Shown: positions 36,783-44,433, counted from the first letter of the stretch. The stretch: DNA of 48,610 bases from an uncultured Verrucomicrobiota bacterium (GCA_903873945.1 CAIQQM010000118.1:1-48610); one strand, 5' to 3'. Translations and numbers: made by a program. Notes: generated by a model not told the origin, from the sequence alone.

Positions 36783-37571
36783 TCAGCCAAGAAACGCCGT
36801 GAGAGGGCTGGTCGCACTGGCGGTTGGCTGTGAAGACGCCAGGCCGGATTCGTAGGCAACCCGGCCAGCTTCAACAGCCAGCTTGAACGCCAACGCCATT
36901 CGATTCGGCTCGTGCGCGACGGCAATGGCGGTATTGACCAGGACAGCATCAGCGCCCATCTCCATCGCCTCGCTGGCGTGGCTCGGCGCGCCGAGGCCGG
37001 CGTCCACCACGACGGGAACAGTGGCTTGCTCAATAATGATGTGAATCTGGTCGCGAGTTTGAATCCCGCGGTTTGATCCTATTGGCGAACCAAGCGGCAT
37101 GACGGCGGCTGTCCCGACGTCCTGCAACCGCCTGGCTAAAACCGGGTCGGCGTTAATGTACGGCAGCACGGTAAACCCTTCCTTCACCAGGAGCTCAGCC
37201 GCTTTAAGTGTTTCGACCGGATCCGGCAGCAAATAACGCGGATCGGGATGAATCTCCAGTTTCACCCACTTGGGAAGGCCGGCGGCAACGGCCAGGTGCG
37301 ACAAGCGGACGGCTTCCTCGGCATTCATCGCCCCGCTGGTATTTGGCAGCAGCAAATATTTCTTTGCGTCAATGAATTCGAGAATATTTGCAAAAGGATC
37401 TTTCCTGCCGCTCAGGTCCGCGCGGCGCAAAGCGACAGTCACCAATTCCGCACCGGAACACTCCAGCGCATCGCGCATAGCCTGGGGAGAAGAAAACTTC
37501 CCGGTGCCGAGGATAAGGCGCGAGCACAAAACCCGGCCCGCAATGATTAACGGTTGATTCGATGGCAACAT
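36783..37571 (-). CDS. thiG: Thiazole synthase ThiG
   Basis: 262 residues from ATG 37571, 10 bases after the thiS stop; a GTG at 37589 would add six residues and overlap thiS. Family motifs: [13 protein letters not shown] near the start, the lysine-bearing [50 protein letters not shown], and [10 protein letters not shown]. ThiG forms the thiazole ring of thiamine from deoxyxylulose phosphate, ThiS thiocarboxylate and dehydroglycine. It is the last gene of thiH-thiS-thiG. Confidence 0.96.
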   Translation of the reverse strand: MLPSNQPLIIAGRVLCSRLILGTGKFSSPQAMRDALECSGAELVTVALRRADLSGRKDPFANILEFIDAKKYLLLPNTSGAMNAEEAVRLSHLAVAAGLPKWVKLEIHPDPRYLLPDPVETLKAAELLVKEGFTVLPYINADPVLARRLQDVGTAAVMPLGSPIGSNRGIQTRDQIHIIIEQATVPVVVDAGLGAPSHASEAMEMGADAVLVNTAIAVAHEPNRMALAFKLAVEAGRVAYESGLASSQPTASATSPLTAFLG

Positions 37572-37581
37572 TGCAATGAAG

Positions 37582-37791
37582 TTAACCACCCGCGACGATC
37601 TTCACAATTTCCAATCTGTCACCCGCCTTAACTTTGCGTGTGGCGAACTCCGAAGGCGCCACGGCTTCCCCATTGTGCTCAACCACGACGCTGCGCGGCC
37701 TGAGAGCCTGCGCAACCAGGAACTCCTCAAGCGAGCATGGAAGTCCGACTTGAACTTCCCGCCCATTGGCAATGACGGTCATGTTTTCCAT
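37582..37791 (-). CDS. thiS: Sulfur carrier protein ThiS
   Basis: 69 residues from ATG 37791 (ATG 37782 is an alternative). The ubiquitin-like protein starts [10 protein letters not shown], has [15 protein letters not shown], and ends with the essential Gly-Gly (V-K-I-V-A-G-G). That end is adenylated and turned into a thiocarboxylate which gives sulfur to ThiG. The open frame continues upstream to 37956, but that part overlaps thiH. It lies 34 bases after thiH. Confidence 0.95.
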   Translation of the reverse strand: MENMTVIANGREVQVGLPCSLEEFLVAQALRPRSVVVEHNGEAVAPSEFATRKVKAGDRLEIVKIVAGG

Positions 37792-37825
37792 GTAAATCCA
37801 GCGCCCCGAAGTTCTGCCGCTTGTT

Positions 37826-39022
37826 TCAGGCGATGAGCGCAGCGTCCCAATCCTTCCAAACCGGCTCATAACCGAGTTGGCAGATCTGGGCGGCCACCTC
37901 CTCAGACGAGCGCTCATCGGCAATCTGAAACTGCCCGGTCGCATCGGTTGTCGCATTCCGGGCTCCTACGCATTCGTCCGCAACCAGGTCTGTGATCCGC
38001 CCGCGAAGCGTGTGATGGAGCTTCTCCTTTCCGGCTCCGGTGTAACCGCCCGGCTCAGTATGGCTGCCAGCGCTGATCAGCGTAATCCCAAGGGGTATCA
38101 GGCCATTGCGCAACTTCACCGGCTCCCGCGTGGAGAGCACGAGGCCGGCATCGGGAAACATCAGGCGGAACGCGCAGACCAACTGCACCAGTTCCCGGTC
38201 GCTGATATGCACAAGCGGCTGAAACTCTCCCGCACATGGGCGGAGCCGCGGCAGCGAAATCGTCAGTTGCGCCTTCCAACAATGGCGCAGCAGATAGCGG
38301 GCATGAGCCGCGACACTGATGGCCTCCAGCCGCCAGTCGCCAAGTCCATAGAGGGCGCCGATTCCGATACGCCGAAAGCCCGCCGCATACGCCCGCTCGG
38401 GTGTCTCCAAGCGCCAATCAAAATTCCGCTTGGGCCCGGCGATGTGCATTGCAGCATAAACCGCCCGGTCATAGGTTTCCTGGTACACCACCAGGCCTTC
38501 CGCGCCGGCCCGCACCAGCGGCCGATATTCTTCGGTCTCCATCGGGCCTATCTCAAGGGAGATGCCCGGCACTTCCGACCGCAGCACGTGCACGCAGTCA
38601 GCAAGGTAACTCGCCGAAACGAACTTCGGGTGCTCCCCCGACACCAGCAGCACATTACGGAAGCCCTGTTTGAGCAACGCCAGCGCTTCGCGATGCACTT
38701 CATCCGCCGTCAGCGTCACGCGCAGGATCGGATTATCACGCGAAAAGCCGCAGTACTTGCAGTTGTTGATGCATTCGTTGGAGAGATAAAGCGGTGCAAA
38801 GAGCCGGATCGTCTTGCCAAAACGTTGCCGGGTGAGCTGATGCGAACGCCGGGAAAGCGGCTCCAGCAGTTCGGCCGCCGCCGGGGAAATCAAACGGGCG
38901 AAGTCAATGAGAGACAGTTCCGTTTTGGCCAGACTCGATCGAGCCTCAGCAACGGACGCGCCCAGAGAACGCTTAACCAAAACGTCCATTGGCAGTGAAT
39001 CGAATTCGTTAACAAAACTCAC
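37826..39022 (-). CDS. thiH: 2-iminoacetate synthase ThiH (radical SAM tyrosine lyase)
   Basis: 398 residues from a GTG; an ATG at 38989 would shorten it by 11. The radical SAM site is C84-x3-C88-x2-C91 (C-I-N-N-C-K-Y-C-G-F). Other family features are L-L-V-S-G-E-H-P-K, Y-Q-E-T-Y-D, and I-G-I-G-A-L-Y-G-L-G-D-W-R. ThiH splits tyrosine to give dehydroglycine for ThiG, in place of the oxygen-dependent ThiO route, and works best without oxygen. No thiC, thiE or thiF is visible. No TPP riboswitch was found in the 180 bases upstream; instead an imperfect tandem repeat lies there. Confidence 0.95.
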   Translation of the reverse strand: MSFVNEFDSLPMDVLVKRSLGASVAEARSSLAKTELSLIDFARLISPAAAELLEPLSRRSHQLTRQRFGKTIRLFAPLYLSNECINNCKYCGFSRDNPILRVTLTADEVHREALALLKQGFRNVLLVSGEHPKFVSASYLADCVHVLRSEVPGISLEIGPMETEEYRPLVRAGAEGLVVYQETYDRAVYAAMHIAGPKRNFDWRLETPERAYAAGFRRIGIGALYGLGDWRLEAISVAAHARYLLRHCWKAQLTISLPRLRPCAGEFQPLVHISDRELVQLVCAFRLMFPDAGLVLSTREPVKLRNGLIPLGITLISAGSHTEPGGYTGAGKEKLHHTLRGRITDLVADECVGARNATTDATGQFQIADERSSEEVAAQICQLGYEPVWKDWDAALIA

Positions 39023-39050
39023 AAAGGTAGCTTAACAAGCAGGCAATTGT

Positions 39051-39316
39051 GTAAGTGGCTTTTGATAAATAAGTTGCACAACAAAACAGGTCTCGGCCGG
39101 GTGAGTTTGATACTTGACCGGTTAAGTTTGAGATGGGGTGAAAACTTTACCAAAACTTTACCAAAACTTTACCGTAAATTAAAAATTCGGGTGAGGCCTC
39201 CTCGCATGAAAGTGTGTAAGTAGCTTTTGATTTGGCACTTGTGCGACAGAACCTGTCTCGAACGGGTGCATTTGAAACGTGACTTGGTAAAGTTTAAGGC
39301 GAGGCGAAAACTTGAC
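39051..39316. repeat. Two diverged copies of a ~101-base repeat, 165 bases apart
   Basis: Copy A (39051-39151) and copy B (39216-39316) align over their whole length in the same orientation. Shared blocks are GTAAGTRGCTTTTGAT, CTTGTGCRAC versus GTTGCACAAC, CTGTCTCG versus GGTCTCGG, CGGGTG, AAGTTT and GAAAACTT. Many mismatches show that the duplication is old. The unit lies directly upstream of thiH on its 5' side. Confidence 0.7.
39141..39173. repeat. Perfect triplet of an 11-base repeat
   Basis: AAAACTTTACC occurs three times without gaps at 39141-39151, 39152-39162 and 39163-39173. The first overlaps the end of copy A of the larger repeat. The unit length is one DNA helical turn. There are no spacers, so it is not a CRISPR array. 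Confidence 0.9.
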
Positions 39317-40170
39317 TTGACCGAATTGGACCGTTTTTTCGGTTGGTTAACATCCTCGCACGGTCCATGGCGCGGACTGACCGCCATGGCACAGCCAAAA
39401 CAGGTTGCGTCCTGCAAGTAATTCTTCATTCCGGTTCAACGATGCCGCTCCGACGGAGCTCTATGTGTTCTGGAAACGCCATTCTACAAAGTACAAAGCC
39501 AGCCTGCCGAATGCGGATTGCGGATTGCGGAATTCGTAAACTGCAGGCCAAACCCCGCGATGAACTTTTGAACCGTTTCCTGATCTTTCATTTGACCTTT
39601 TCCACCACGTCGCTGGAGCGAGTCCAAAGACGCATGATTCGAGTTACCCGAGTTATCATTCGGACCACGTTCTCACGTGTCCGACCTTAACCCTCCCTCA
39701 CCGAGAAAGGCCCAAGAAACTGGGGGCTACTTCGCACCCCGCCGGGATGCTTTTCGCCGGCCAATCAAGCCCTGCACCGCAGAGCTAATTGACGCGAAAA
39801 CACTATGAAAAATTTCACGAAAAGACAAGAGCAAACGTGGCAAATTTTGATCGTGTCCTGGGGCAATAGTGGAGAAACGTGGGTGCGGATTTTTAGCCAC
39901 AGATTGCACAGAAGGGGAAATGGAACTTTGGCCACGGATTAAACACGGATTTCCGGAGCAGGAATTTAACGCAAAGACGGGTCCAAGCTGGACTTGCCAC
40001 CAGGCGCAAAGGCGCAAGAGATCCACGGATTGCCGAAGGGAATTTGCCACAGACCGAACGTCGGCCTCGCATAAACACAGATTTCACATGGTTGAACTGC
40101 ATCCGTGCGGAGGAATCCGGTCCAGTTTAAATTTTCTTTTTCGCCGGTTGGTGCCCATTATTCAGGATTT

Positions 40171-41325
40171 ATGAGTGCGATTGTGGCTCCGGCAACGCGG
40201 ACGGCGCGCCCGGAAAAGTCATTCGAACTAGCCATCTTTGCCGTAATGGTCGCGGGTGCCTGCACGTTCCTGAACGTGTATTGCACGCAACCGTTGCTGC
40301 CGCTGTTCCAGCGCTTTTTCCACGCCTCCGAAATCGAGGTCAGCATGACTGTGGGAGCCATCACCCTGGCGGTGGCACTCATGGCACCGGTTACCGGCAT
40401 GATTGCGGAAACCGTCGGACGCAAGAAGATCATCGTGCCCGCGCTCTTCGCCCTGGCGGTCCCGACCCTGCTAGCCGCCACGTCGCAAAGTCTGCACGCC
40501 CTCGTCTTCTGGCGGTTCGCCCAAGGACTCTTTGTGCCCGGTGTCATCGCCGTGATGATGGCCTACATCAACGAGGAATTTGCCGACCGCGTCGGCACGG
40601 TCATGTCCGCCTATGTGGCCGGCACGGTTTTCGGCGGCTTTCTGGGAAGATTCCTCGTCGGCGTCATCGCCGCGCGCTGGAACTGGCGCGCCGCCTTCGT
40701 GACTTTGGGAATCCTGGATCTGTTCGGGGCGCTGGCCGTGCGCCAATGGCTGCCGCTGGCGGTTCATTTTGTTCCCGCCCAACACGTGTTCAAATCCGCG
40801 CGCGACACGTGGGGACATTTGCGAAATCCGCGGTTGCTGGCCATTTGCGGCCTGGGCTTCACCGTCCTGTTTTCGCTGGTAGGCGTGTTCACCTACGTGA
40901 ATTTTTATCTCGCCCGACCGCCTTTCAACCTCACCCCCGCCGAGCTGGGCGGCATCTTTTTTGTCTATCTGCTGGGTTGCGTCGTGACGCCACTGGCTGG
41001 ACGCTTTCTCGATCGCCACGGATTCCGCCGGACAATGTTGCTGTCGCTCGGCATGTGCCTCGGCGGACTTTTGCTGACGCTGGCTTCGGCGCTGGTGCTG
41101 GTCATTGCCGGGCTGGCGATTTTTTCCTCCGGCATTTTCGTTTCGCAATCGGCGGCCACGGTGCTGATGGGACAGGTAGCCGGGCGCGCCCGCTCCGCCG
41201 CCGCCGGGCTTTACGTGACCTTCTACTACGCCGGCGGGAGCGTGGGCGCGGCGTTGACGGCATGGTTCTGGTTGAAGGGCGGCTGGCCTGGCTCTGCGTC
41301 GGTTTGTTTGCCGCCACCAGCCTGA
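40171..41325 (+). CDS. MFS transporter (YnfM-like), probable frameshift at the 3' end
   Basis: 384 residues from ATG 40171 as read; the open frame further up is spacer. Twelve-helix MFS layout: C-T-Q-P-L-L-P-L-F in helix 1, the signature loop G-M-I-A-E-T-V-G-R-K-K between helices 2 and 3, and R-F-L-D-R-H-G-F-R-R in the second half. It resembles the YnfM subfamily of drug or solute exporters. The frame ends in an unlikely S-A-S-V-C-L-P-P-P-A. In the -1 frame the missing last helix continues as C-V-G-L-F-A-A-T-S-L-I-S-L-I-L-A-L-A-G-G to a stop at 41409-41411. One base appears to be missing around 41285-41290, so the gene is a recent pseudogene or holds a sequencing error. Confidence 0.85.
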   Translation: MSAIVAPATRTARPEKSFELAIFAVMVAGACTFLNVYCTQPLLPLFQRFFHASEIEVSMTVGAITLAVALMAPVTGMIAETVGRKKIIVPALFALAVPTLLAATSQSLHALVFWRFAQGLFVPGVIAVMMAYINEEFADRVGTVMSAYVAGTVFGGFLGRFLVGVIAARWNWRAAFVTLGILDLFGALAVRQWLPLAVHFVPAQHVFKSARDTWGHLRNPRLLAICGLGFTVLFSLVGVFTYVNFYLARPPFNLTPAELGGIFFVYLLGCVVTPLAGRFLDRHGFRRTMLLSLGMCLGGLLLTLASALVLVIAGLAIFSSGIFVSQSAATVLMGQVAGRARSAAAGLYVTFYYAGGSVGAALTAWFWLKGGWPGSASVCLPPPA

Positions 41326-41467
41326 TTAGTTTGATCCTGGCGCTGGCGGGAGGGAAATGCGTGACGGGCGTGGAGATTTCACCGGAACCGGTTGTCGAGA
41401 CGGCTATTTGAAACCGGTAGCCGACCCGAGAAGCGGGAGCCGGGGCCACAGGTCGCAGCGAGTTCAT

Positions 41468-41650
41468 GGCCACAGATGCACAGAGTCGAAGTTCGACTTT
41501 CCATCACAGATGGGGAAAAGAAATTTAGCCACAGATTGAAGCCGAAGTTCGGCCTCCCAGGATTAAACATGGATGGGAAAAGACGAACTTCCAACGCTGA
41601 ACGGGTCCTGGGGGAAGAAGAGGAAAAGCCACGGATTTAACACGGATTGA
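41468..41650. repeat. Cluster of CCACAGAT / CCACGGATT phrase repeats
   Basis: Repeated phrases such as GCCACAGATGCACAGAGTCG, AGCCACAGATTGAAG, GGATTAAACATGG and CCACGGATTTAACACGG follow each other, with GAAGTTCG(A/G)C(T/C)TCC inserts. Similar phrases recur at about 39896-39950, 40044-40090 and 45354-45440. All lie inside the 9.1 kb gap between rplB and rplW. Confidence 0.7.
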
Positions 41651-41696
41651 GGAAACTGATCCAGAGGCGGAACCTTGGTGAGAATTGGACCAAACT

Positions 41697-41744
41697 GGCG
41701 GCAAGGATGCCGCCAGCTACGGCAGGCAAGGTGCCTGCCGCCGC
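41697..41744. repeat. Double-hairpin (BIME-like) repeat, copy 1
   Basis: GGCGGCAAGGATGCCGCC (7-base stem, 4-base loop) and GGCAGGCAAGGTGCCTGCC (8-base stem, 3-base loop) are 6 bases apart. The same pair recurs at 45450-45497. Two adjacent palindromes in this form resemble bacterial interspersed mosaic elements. Confidence 0.75.
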
Positions 41745-41943
41745 AAAAATACGCACCTCGCTTAAATTCACCTGCCGGATCGTCCTCTTACAATCGATTA
41801 CCGCTCGCCCCCTGCCACCCGCCAAAGCCATTGGTGTGAAGTCAGAACCGCCAGAAAACTGACGAAATTCTCTGTTGACGCTCTCCGCCCAGGTTAGCAG
41901 GATGGCGTTGCAATGGCTGAGAGCGAAAACCAATTCTCCCTCA

Positions 41944-41986
41944 CCCGCGTAGCGTACAATGTCGAGGGGCGCAAAAAAGCAATTTC
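41944..41986. repeat. 43-base dispersed repeat, copy 1
   Basis: Begins CCCGCGTAGCGTACAATGTC and ends AAAAAAGCAATTTC. It is identical over 43 bases to copy 2 (44190-44232), and the match continues with one mismatch through C(C/T)TATCAAT. It lies at the left edge of the cassette array, directly next to the stop of the small basic gene. Confidence 0.85.
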
Positions 41987-41998
41987 CTATCAATAATT

Positions 41999-42157
41999 TT
42001 ATATTAGTCCAAAATCCCTACAGCTCAATCGCCCGCTATTCACGCGATTCACTTGATTGCGCTTGGATTTTTTCCGCACGGGTTTCACAGCGGCGCGCAA
42101 TGCCTCGATAAACGTCGGCGGCTTTGGCGCTGGCTTTTTTGCTTTTGGTTTCGGCAT
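41999..42157 (-). CDS. Small Lys/Pro-rich basic protein behind an attC-like site
   Basis: 52 residues, beginning M-P-K-P-K-A-K-K-P-A-P-K-P-P-T-F-I-E-A-L-R-A-A-V and continuing with a basic stretch (R-K-K-S-K-R-N). AAGGAG lies 8 bases before the ATG (bases 42166-42171), the best Shine-Dalgarno site in this region. The start is 38 bases behind the GTTAGGC core of the attC-like site at 42195-42321, where the first gene of an integron cassette would be expected. No attC-like site follows it; the 43-base repeat starts instead. Not recognised; possibly nucleic-acid binding because of its charge. Confidence 0.6.
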   Translation of the reverse strand: MPKPKAKKPAPKPPTFIEALRAAVKPVRKKSKRNQVNRVNSGRLSCRDFGLI

Positions 42158-42194
42158 ATTCAATACTCCTTTCTCACTCGTAGCATGTTCAGCG

Positions 42195-42321
42195 GCCTAA
42201 CGATCAAGATAAGCGACCGCCGCTGACAGCGCCGGACAAGCGTGCAGGACGCGTGCAAACTCCCACCGGCCAGCGAGCGGAGATGGGTGGCGGCGGTTCG
42301 TCTTCATCGACTTTGTTAGCC
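42195..42321 (-). other. attC-like recombination site (cassette 2)
   Basis: 127 bases bounded by core sites: on the + strand GCCTAAC (42195-42201) and GTTAGCC (42315-42321). The two flanks are imperfectly complementary: GATCAAGATAAGCGACCGCCG on one side pairs with CGGCGGTTCGTC and CATCGAC on the other. In the - strand direction the arm nearest the gene has one extra A next to the CCGCCG block, the unpaired-base asymmetry typical of attC in that orientation. It starts 19 bases after the stop of the gene at 42341-42868, and a new ORF follows it. Structure is seen in sequence; recombination activity is inferred. Confidence 0.75.
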
Positions 42322-42340
42322 CATGGATTGTCTCGCTGTT

Positions 42341-42868
42341 TCATTTGGCGGACTTCGTTCCAGTACTAGATTGCACGCTTGGCCCCAAGAGACGCGATAG
42401 AGGCCACCACTGGGTGGCTCCGTCGACAAATAGAACGTTAGCTCCCGCAGAGCCGTGATTTCCAAGCGGCTCAAGCGCAAGAATCCTGTCTGGAGGATCA
42501 TTTGTCGTCCGTCCCGGAAGCAGCCGATAATCGGCCCATAAATCTACCTGTGTCCAAGCTCCGATTTCGTGGTCCGTTTGCGGACACCGAAGTAACTTTG
42601 CCCAATTGGTGTCGTCGCCTACAAAGTTAAGCTCCACCCACGCAGAGGGGAAGTGACCGTTATGTTCCGCAGCGTATTCGCGGCATCGTAAGCCGAGCTG
42701 CCTAAGGTTGCACTCGCAGTCTAGCCTTACCATCCTTCCCCATGCGCTGTGCACTGCGGGCAGGACCATAACCCCACCCACGAGGATGATGCCGGCGATC
42801 GTGGCCAGAATTATTCTGCCTATAGGTCGTCTGTGGCTGGTTGTTGGACTGACGTTTGTTTCCGCCAT
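42341..42868 (-). CDS. Cassette gene 2: membrane-anchored pseudopilin-like protein
   Basis: 175 residues from ATG 42868, 11 bases after the upstream attC-like core; the frame upstream runs into the attC and is not expected to be used. One N-terminal membrane helix (G-R-I-I-L-A-T-I-A-G-I-I-L-V-G-G-V) is followed by C-N-L-R-Q-L-G-L-R-C-R-E-Y-A-A-E-H-N-G-H-F-P, the pattern of DUF1559-type pseudopilins. The C-terminal N-H-G-S-A-G-A-N-V-L-F-V-D-G-A resembles their H-X9-DG end, here with ten residues in between. It lacks the prepilin cleavage motif G-F-T-L-I-E. Most likely a secreted or membrane-anchored protein of unknown role. Confidence 0.7.
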   Translation of the reverse strand: MAETNVSPTTSHRRPIGRIILATIAGIILVGGVMVLPAVHSAWGRMVRLDCECNLRQLGLRCREYAAEHNGHFPSAWVELNFVGDDTNWAKLLRCPQTDHEIGAWTQVDLWADYRLLPGRTTNDPPDRILALEPLGNHGSAGANVLFVDGATQWWPLSRLLGPSVQSSTGTKSAK

Positions 42869-42879
42869 GGCGATTGCTC

Positions 42880-43003
42880 GGCTAACGCACAGCTGAGGCA
42901 CAGCCGCCGGAGGCTGACTCACGTTGGCAATGTTGATGTTCAAGTTTCATGTGACGGCCTATGCTGAACGCGCGGCGGCTGTTGCCTCAAGCGCTGGTTA
43001 GCG
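42880..43003 (-). other. attC-like recombination site (cassette 1)
   Basis: 124 bases with cores GGCTAAC (42880-42886) and GTTAGCG (42997-43003) on the + strand. The arms match closely: TGAGGCACAGCCGCCG (42894-42909) is complementary to CGGCGGCTGTTGCCTCA, except for one extra base. That extra base again lies in the gene-proximal arm when read on the - strand, as in real attC sites. The site starts 31 bases after the stop of the gene at 43035 and ends 11 bases before the ATG of the next gene. Both facts fit a cassette boundary. Confidence 0.8.
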
Positions 43004-43034
43004 GCGTTCGGATTCCTCAGCTCTCCCTGGTTAC

Positions 43035-43967
43035 TCAGTAGTCCGGGTTTGCAAAGAGGTAGAATATCCATAGGAACCGAAAGAGAAAACTTTGGGTTCT
43101 CTGGCTCTGGCTGGCTACTAGGCTGAGATGAACGGTCTCGACACGCACATTCGGGTTTCGCTTGGATATCGCCTCATCCAATGTTTTGGCCGCATCTTCC
43201 ATCTCCCGCTTGTTCGCGTCTGGCGCGGAGACTGCATGGTGGCCCCTGAAGCAGACTCCCAAGTTGAGACGTTGGTAAGCCAATTCTAACGTTTCGGGTG
43301 ATCTCGTTTCATTCTTGAAGAACGACTGATCCCCGATCGGTTGAGAGGTCGGCCCGGTTTCCCACTGCCGCCGGCTCGAAATCCATTTATCCGCCTGGTC
43401 CTCCAACCTGCAGCTGATGGCAATCGACCCGTCCGTGTCCTGGAGATAGTACCAAGCCGACGAATTTTTCAAAGCGGTAAGGACGTAGCCGTCCCGGCCC
43501 TCGTTGTACGATTGAATATTCGTGTATATGCCTCTCAAATTGACCGAGGTCACCCTCTCAACAACACGGCGATGGCCGAGTGGCGGTATTGCGATTAATC
43601 CAACGACGATGCCAATTGGCAACAACCACACCAACTTACTCCTTCTCTTAACGAGCCGGAAAAAGCCAACGGCTAACAGAGAGCCGGCGTAGAGTACGGC
43701 CCACGAGATTGCGGTCGGCATCAACACTTCCTGAAATAGTTCCTCCAGATCCCCGGAAAATACAGCGTGGAAGAGGAGGAGCAACACGGGGACTATCGCA
43801 ATGCCATGGCCAACAACGACTCCTGGGGTAAGAGCGAAAGCTGCAAAAAGAGTGACAAGCAGTAGTCTTGCCCAAAGTGGCCTGCTGCGGGTGAGGCGCC
43901 ATACCCAAACACAGAGGCCACCACTAACTGCTAAAATGAGCAAAACAATTAATATTAATGTTCCCAC
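43035..43967 (-). CDS. Cassette gene 1: membrane protein with soluble C-terminal part, unknown
   Basis: 310 residues from a GTG. Four hydrophobic segments in the first 135 residues (L-I-L-I-V-L-L-I-L-A-V-S-G-G-L at the start) are followed by a soluble part of about 175 residues. That part has Y-L-Q-D-T-D-G-S-I-A-I-S-C-R-L-E-D and R-S-P-E-T-L-E-L-A-Y-Q-R-L-N-L-G. Not recognised. The start lies 12 bases behind a GTTAGC core (43981-43986 on the opposite strand), so this ORF fills a cassette-like unit closed by the attC-like site at 42880-43003. Confidence 0.65.
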   Translation of the reverse strand: MGTLILIVLLILAVSGGLCVWVWRLTRSRPLWARLLLVTLFAAFALTPGVVVGHGIAIVPVLLLLFHAVFSGDLEELFQEVLMPTAISWAVLYAGSLLAVGFFRLVKRRSKLVWLLPIGIVVGLIAIPPLGHRRVVERVTSVNLRGIYTNIQSYNEGRDGYVLTALKNSSAWYYLQDTDGSIAISCRLEDQADKWISSRRQWETGPTSQPIGDQSFFKNETRSPETLELAYQRLNLGVCFRGHHAVSAPDANKREMEDAAKTLDEAISKRNPNVRVETVHLSLVASQSQRTQSFLFRFLWIFYLFANPDY

Positions 43968-43980
43968 AAGTGTATTTCCC

Positions 43981-43986
43981 GCTAAC
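43981..43986 (-). other. Possible outer cassette boundary (attI- or attC-like core)
   Basis: GTTAGC on the - strand, preceded by CTGTTAGC and followed 12 bases later by the GTG start of the first cassette gene. No palindromic arms are found to its right, unlike the two attC-like sites, so it could be the core of an attI site or the remnant of a lost attC. A 6-base match alone is weak evidence. Confidence 0.35.
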
Positions 43987-44433
43987 AGTATTATTAACCG
44001 AAAGTCAGCCGAGGTTGGGATCGGTGGAAAATCTCTCGCTTCACAGCGCGACTCTAGGAGCGGAAAAAGAGCGGGTCAACTTCATTTTCAACGGGTTGCA
44101 TCAGTGACCGGCAGGTTCCAAAACCCATATTTCCGGCTGCTTTTTCCTGCCATAACAGCCCGACAAAAGACAAAGTGAGTTTGTCTTCCCCCGCGTAGCG
44201 TACAATGTCGAGGGGCGCAAAAAAGCAATTTCTTATCAATTCAATTTCTCCACATCAACCGCAGTCATTGGCTTGGCAGCGCCAAACTCACTAGCGGCTC
44301 AATTCAATTATGGGATGATCGTGATTCGAGTTGTATGCTTCATTCCAGTGCGATTCGGCCGCATCGTTTTAAGGAATGTTGACTGCATTTTTTTCGATTA
44401 TTTGCCTCGTCAAATCTCTGTTACCGTCGGGCT
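43987..44433. other. Gap holding a repeat, no gene
   Basis: 447 bases between divergent genes. It holds copy 2 of the 43-base repeat (44190-44232). No integrase reading frame is present. The rest shows nothing recognisable. Confidence 0.6.
44190..44232. repeat. 43-base dispersed repeat, copy 2
   Basis: Identical to copy 1 (41944-41986) and in the same orientation. The two copies bracket the whole cassette-like region 41999-43986. Confidence 0.85.

Larger units (their letters stand above)
39023..40170. other. 1.15 kb without a convincing gene
   Basis: Between thiH (- strand) and the MFS gene (+ strand). It holds a diverged 165-base-spaced repeat (39051-39316), an 11-base triplet (39141-39173), a TGCGGATTGCGGATTGCGG phrase near 39513, and CCACAGATT/CCACGGATT phrases at about 39896-39950 and 40044-40090. 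Open frames up to 115 codons exist here but have no family sequence, biased codon use or ribosome binding site. The stretch looks like decayed, repeat-rich DNA. Confidence 0.6.
41412..41998. other. Repeat-rich stretch without a convincing gene
   Basis: Between the MFS gene and a small - strand gene. It holds CCACAGAT/CCACGGATT phrases (41468-41650), a double-hairpin repeat (41697-41744) and one copy of a 43-base repeat (41944-41986). A 118-codon open frame on the - strand (41637-41993) is made of these repeats and is not credible as a gene. Confidence 0.6.

Noticed and set aside
35776-36855. 359-codon + strand frame opposite rplB
   Set aside because: Shadow of rplB running into a spacer and thiG.
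37877-38998. 373-codon + strand frame opposite thiH
   Set aside because: thiH has all radical SAM motifs; this is its antisense shadow.
39141-39173. CRISPR-like direct repeats
   Set aside because: The 11-base units are contiguous with no spacers, and no cas gene is present.
39023-39215. TPP riboswitch upstream of thiH
   Set aside because: The conserved CTGAGA and ACC-rich core sequences were not found on the - strand by eye; a covariance search would decide.
40281-41280. Long frame overlapping the MFS gene on the same strand
   Set aside because: Only its end (after about 41290) is meaningful, as the frameshifted continuation of the MFS protein; the rest is out of frame.
41890-41900. GTTAGCA core as a possible third attC
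   Set aside because: No partner TAAC core or complementary arm within 150 bases.
41637-41993. 118-codon - strand frame sharing N-C-F-F-A-P-L-D-I-V with a frame at 44054-44239
   Set aside because: The shared peptide is only the translated 43-base repeat; copy 3 breaks the frame by one base, so it is not under coding selection.
43987-44433. Integrase gene next to the cassette array
   Set aside because: No frame here or nearby carries tyrosine-recombinase motifs; the + strand gene at 44434 is a membrane protein.
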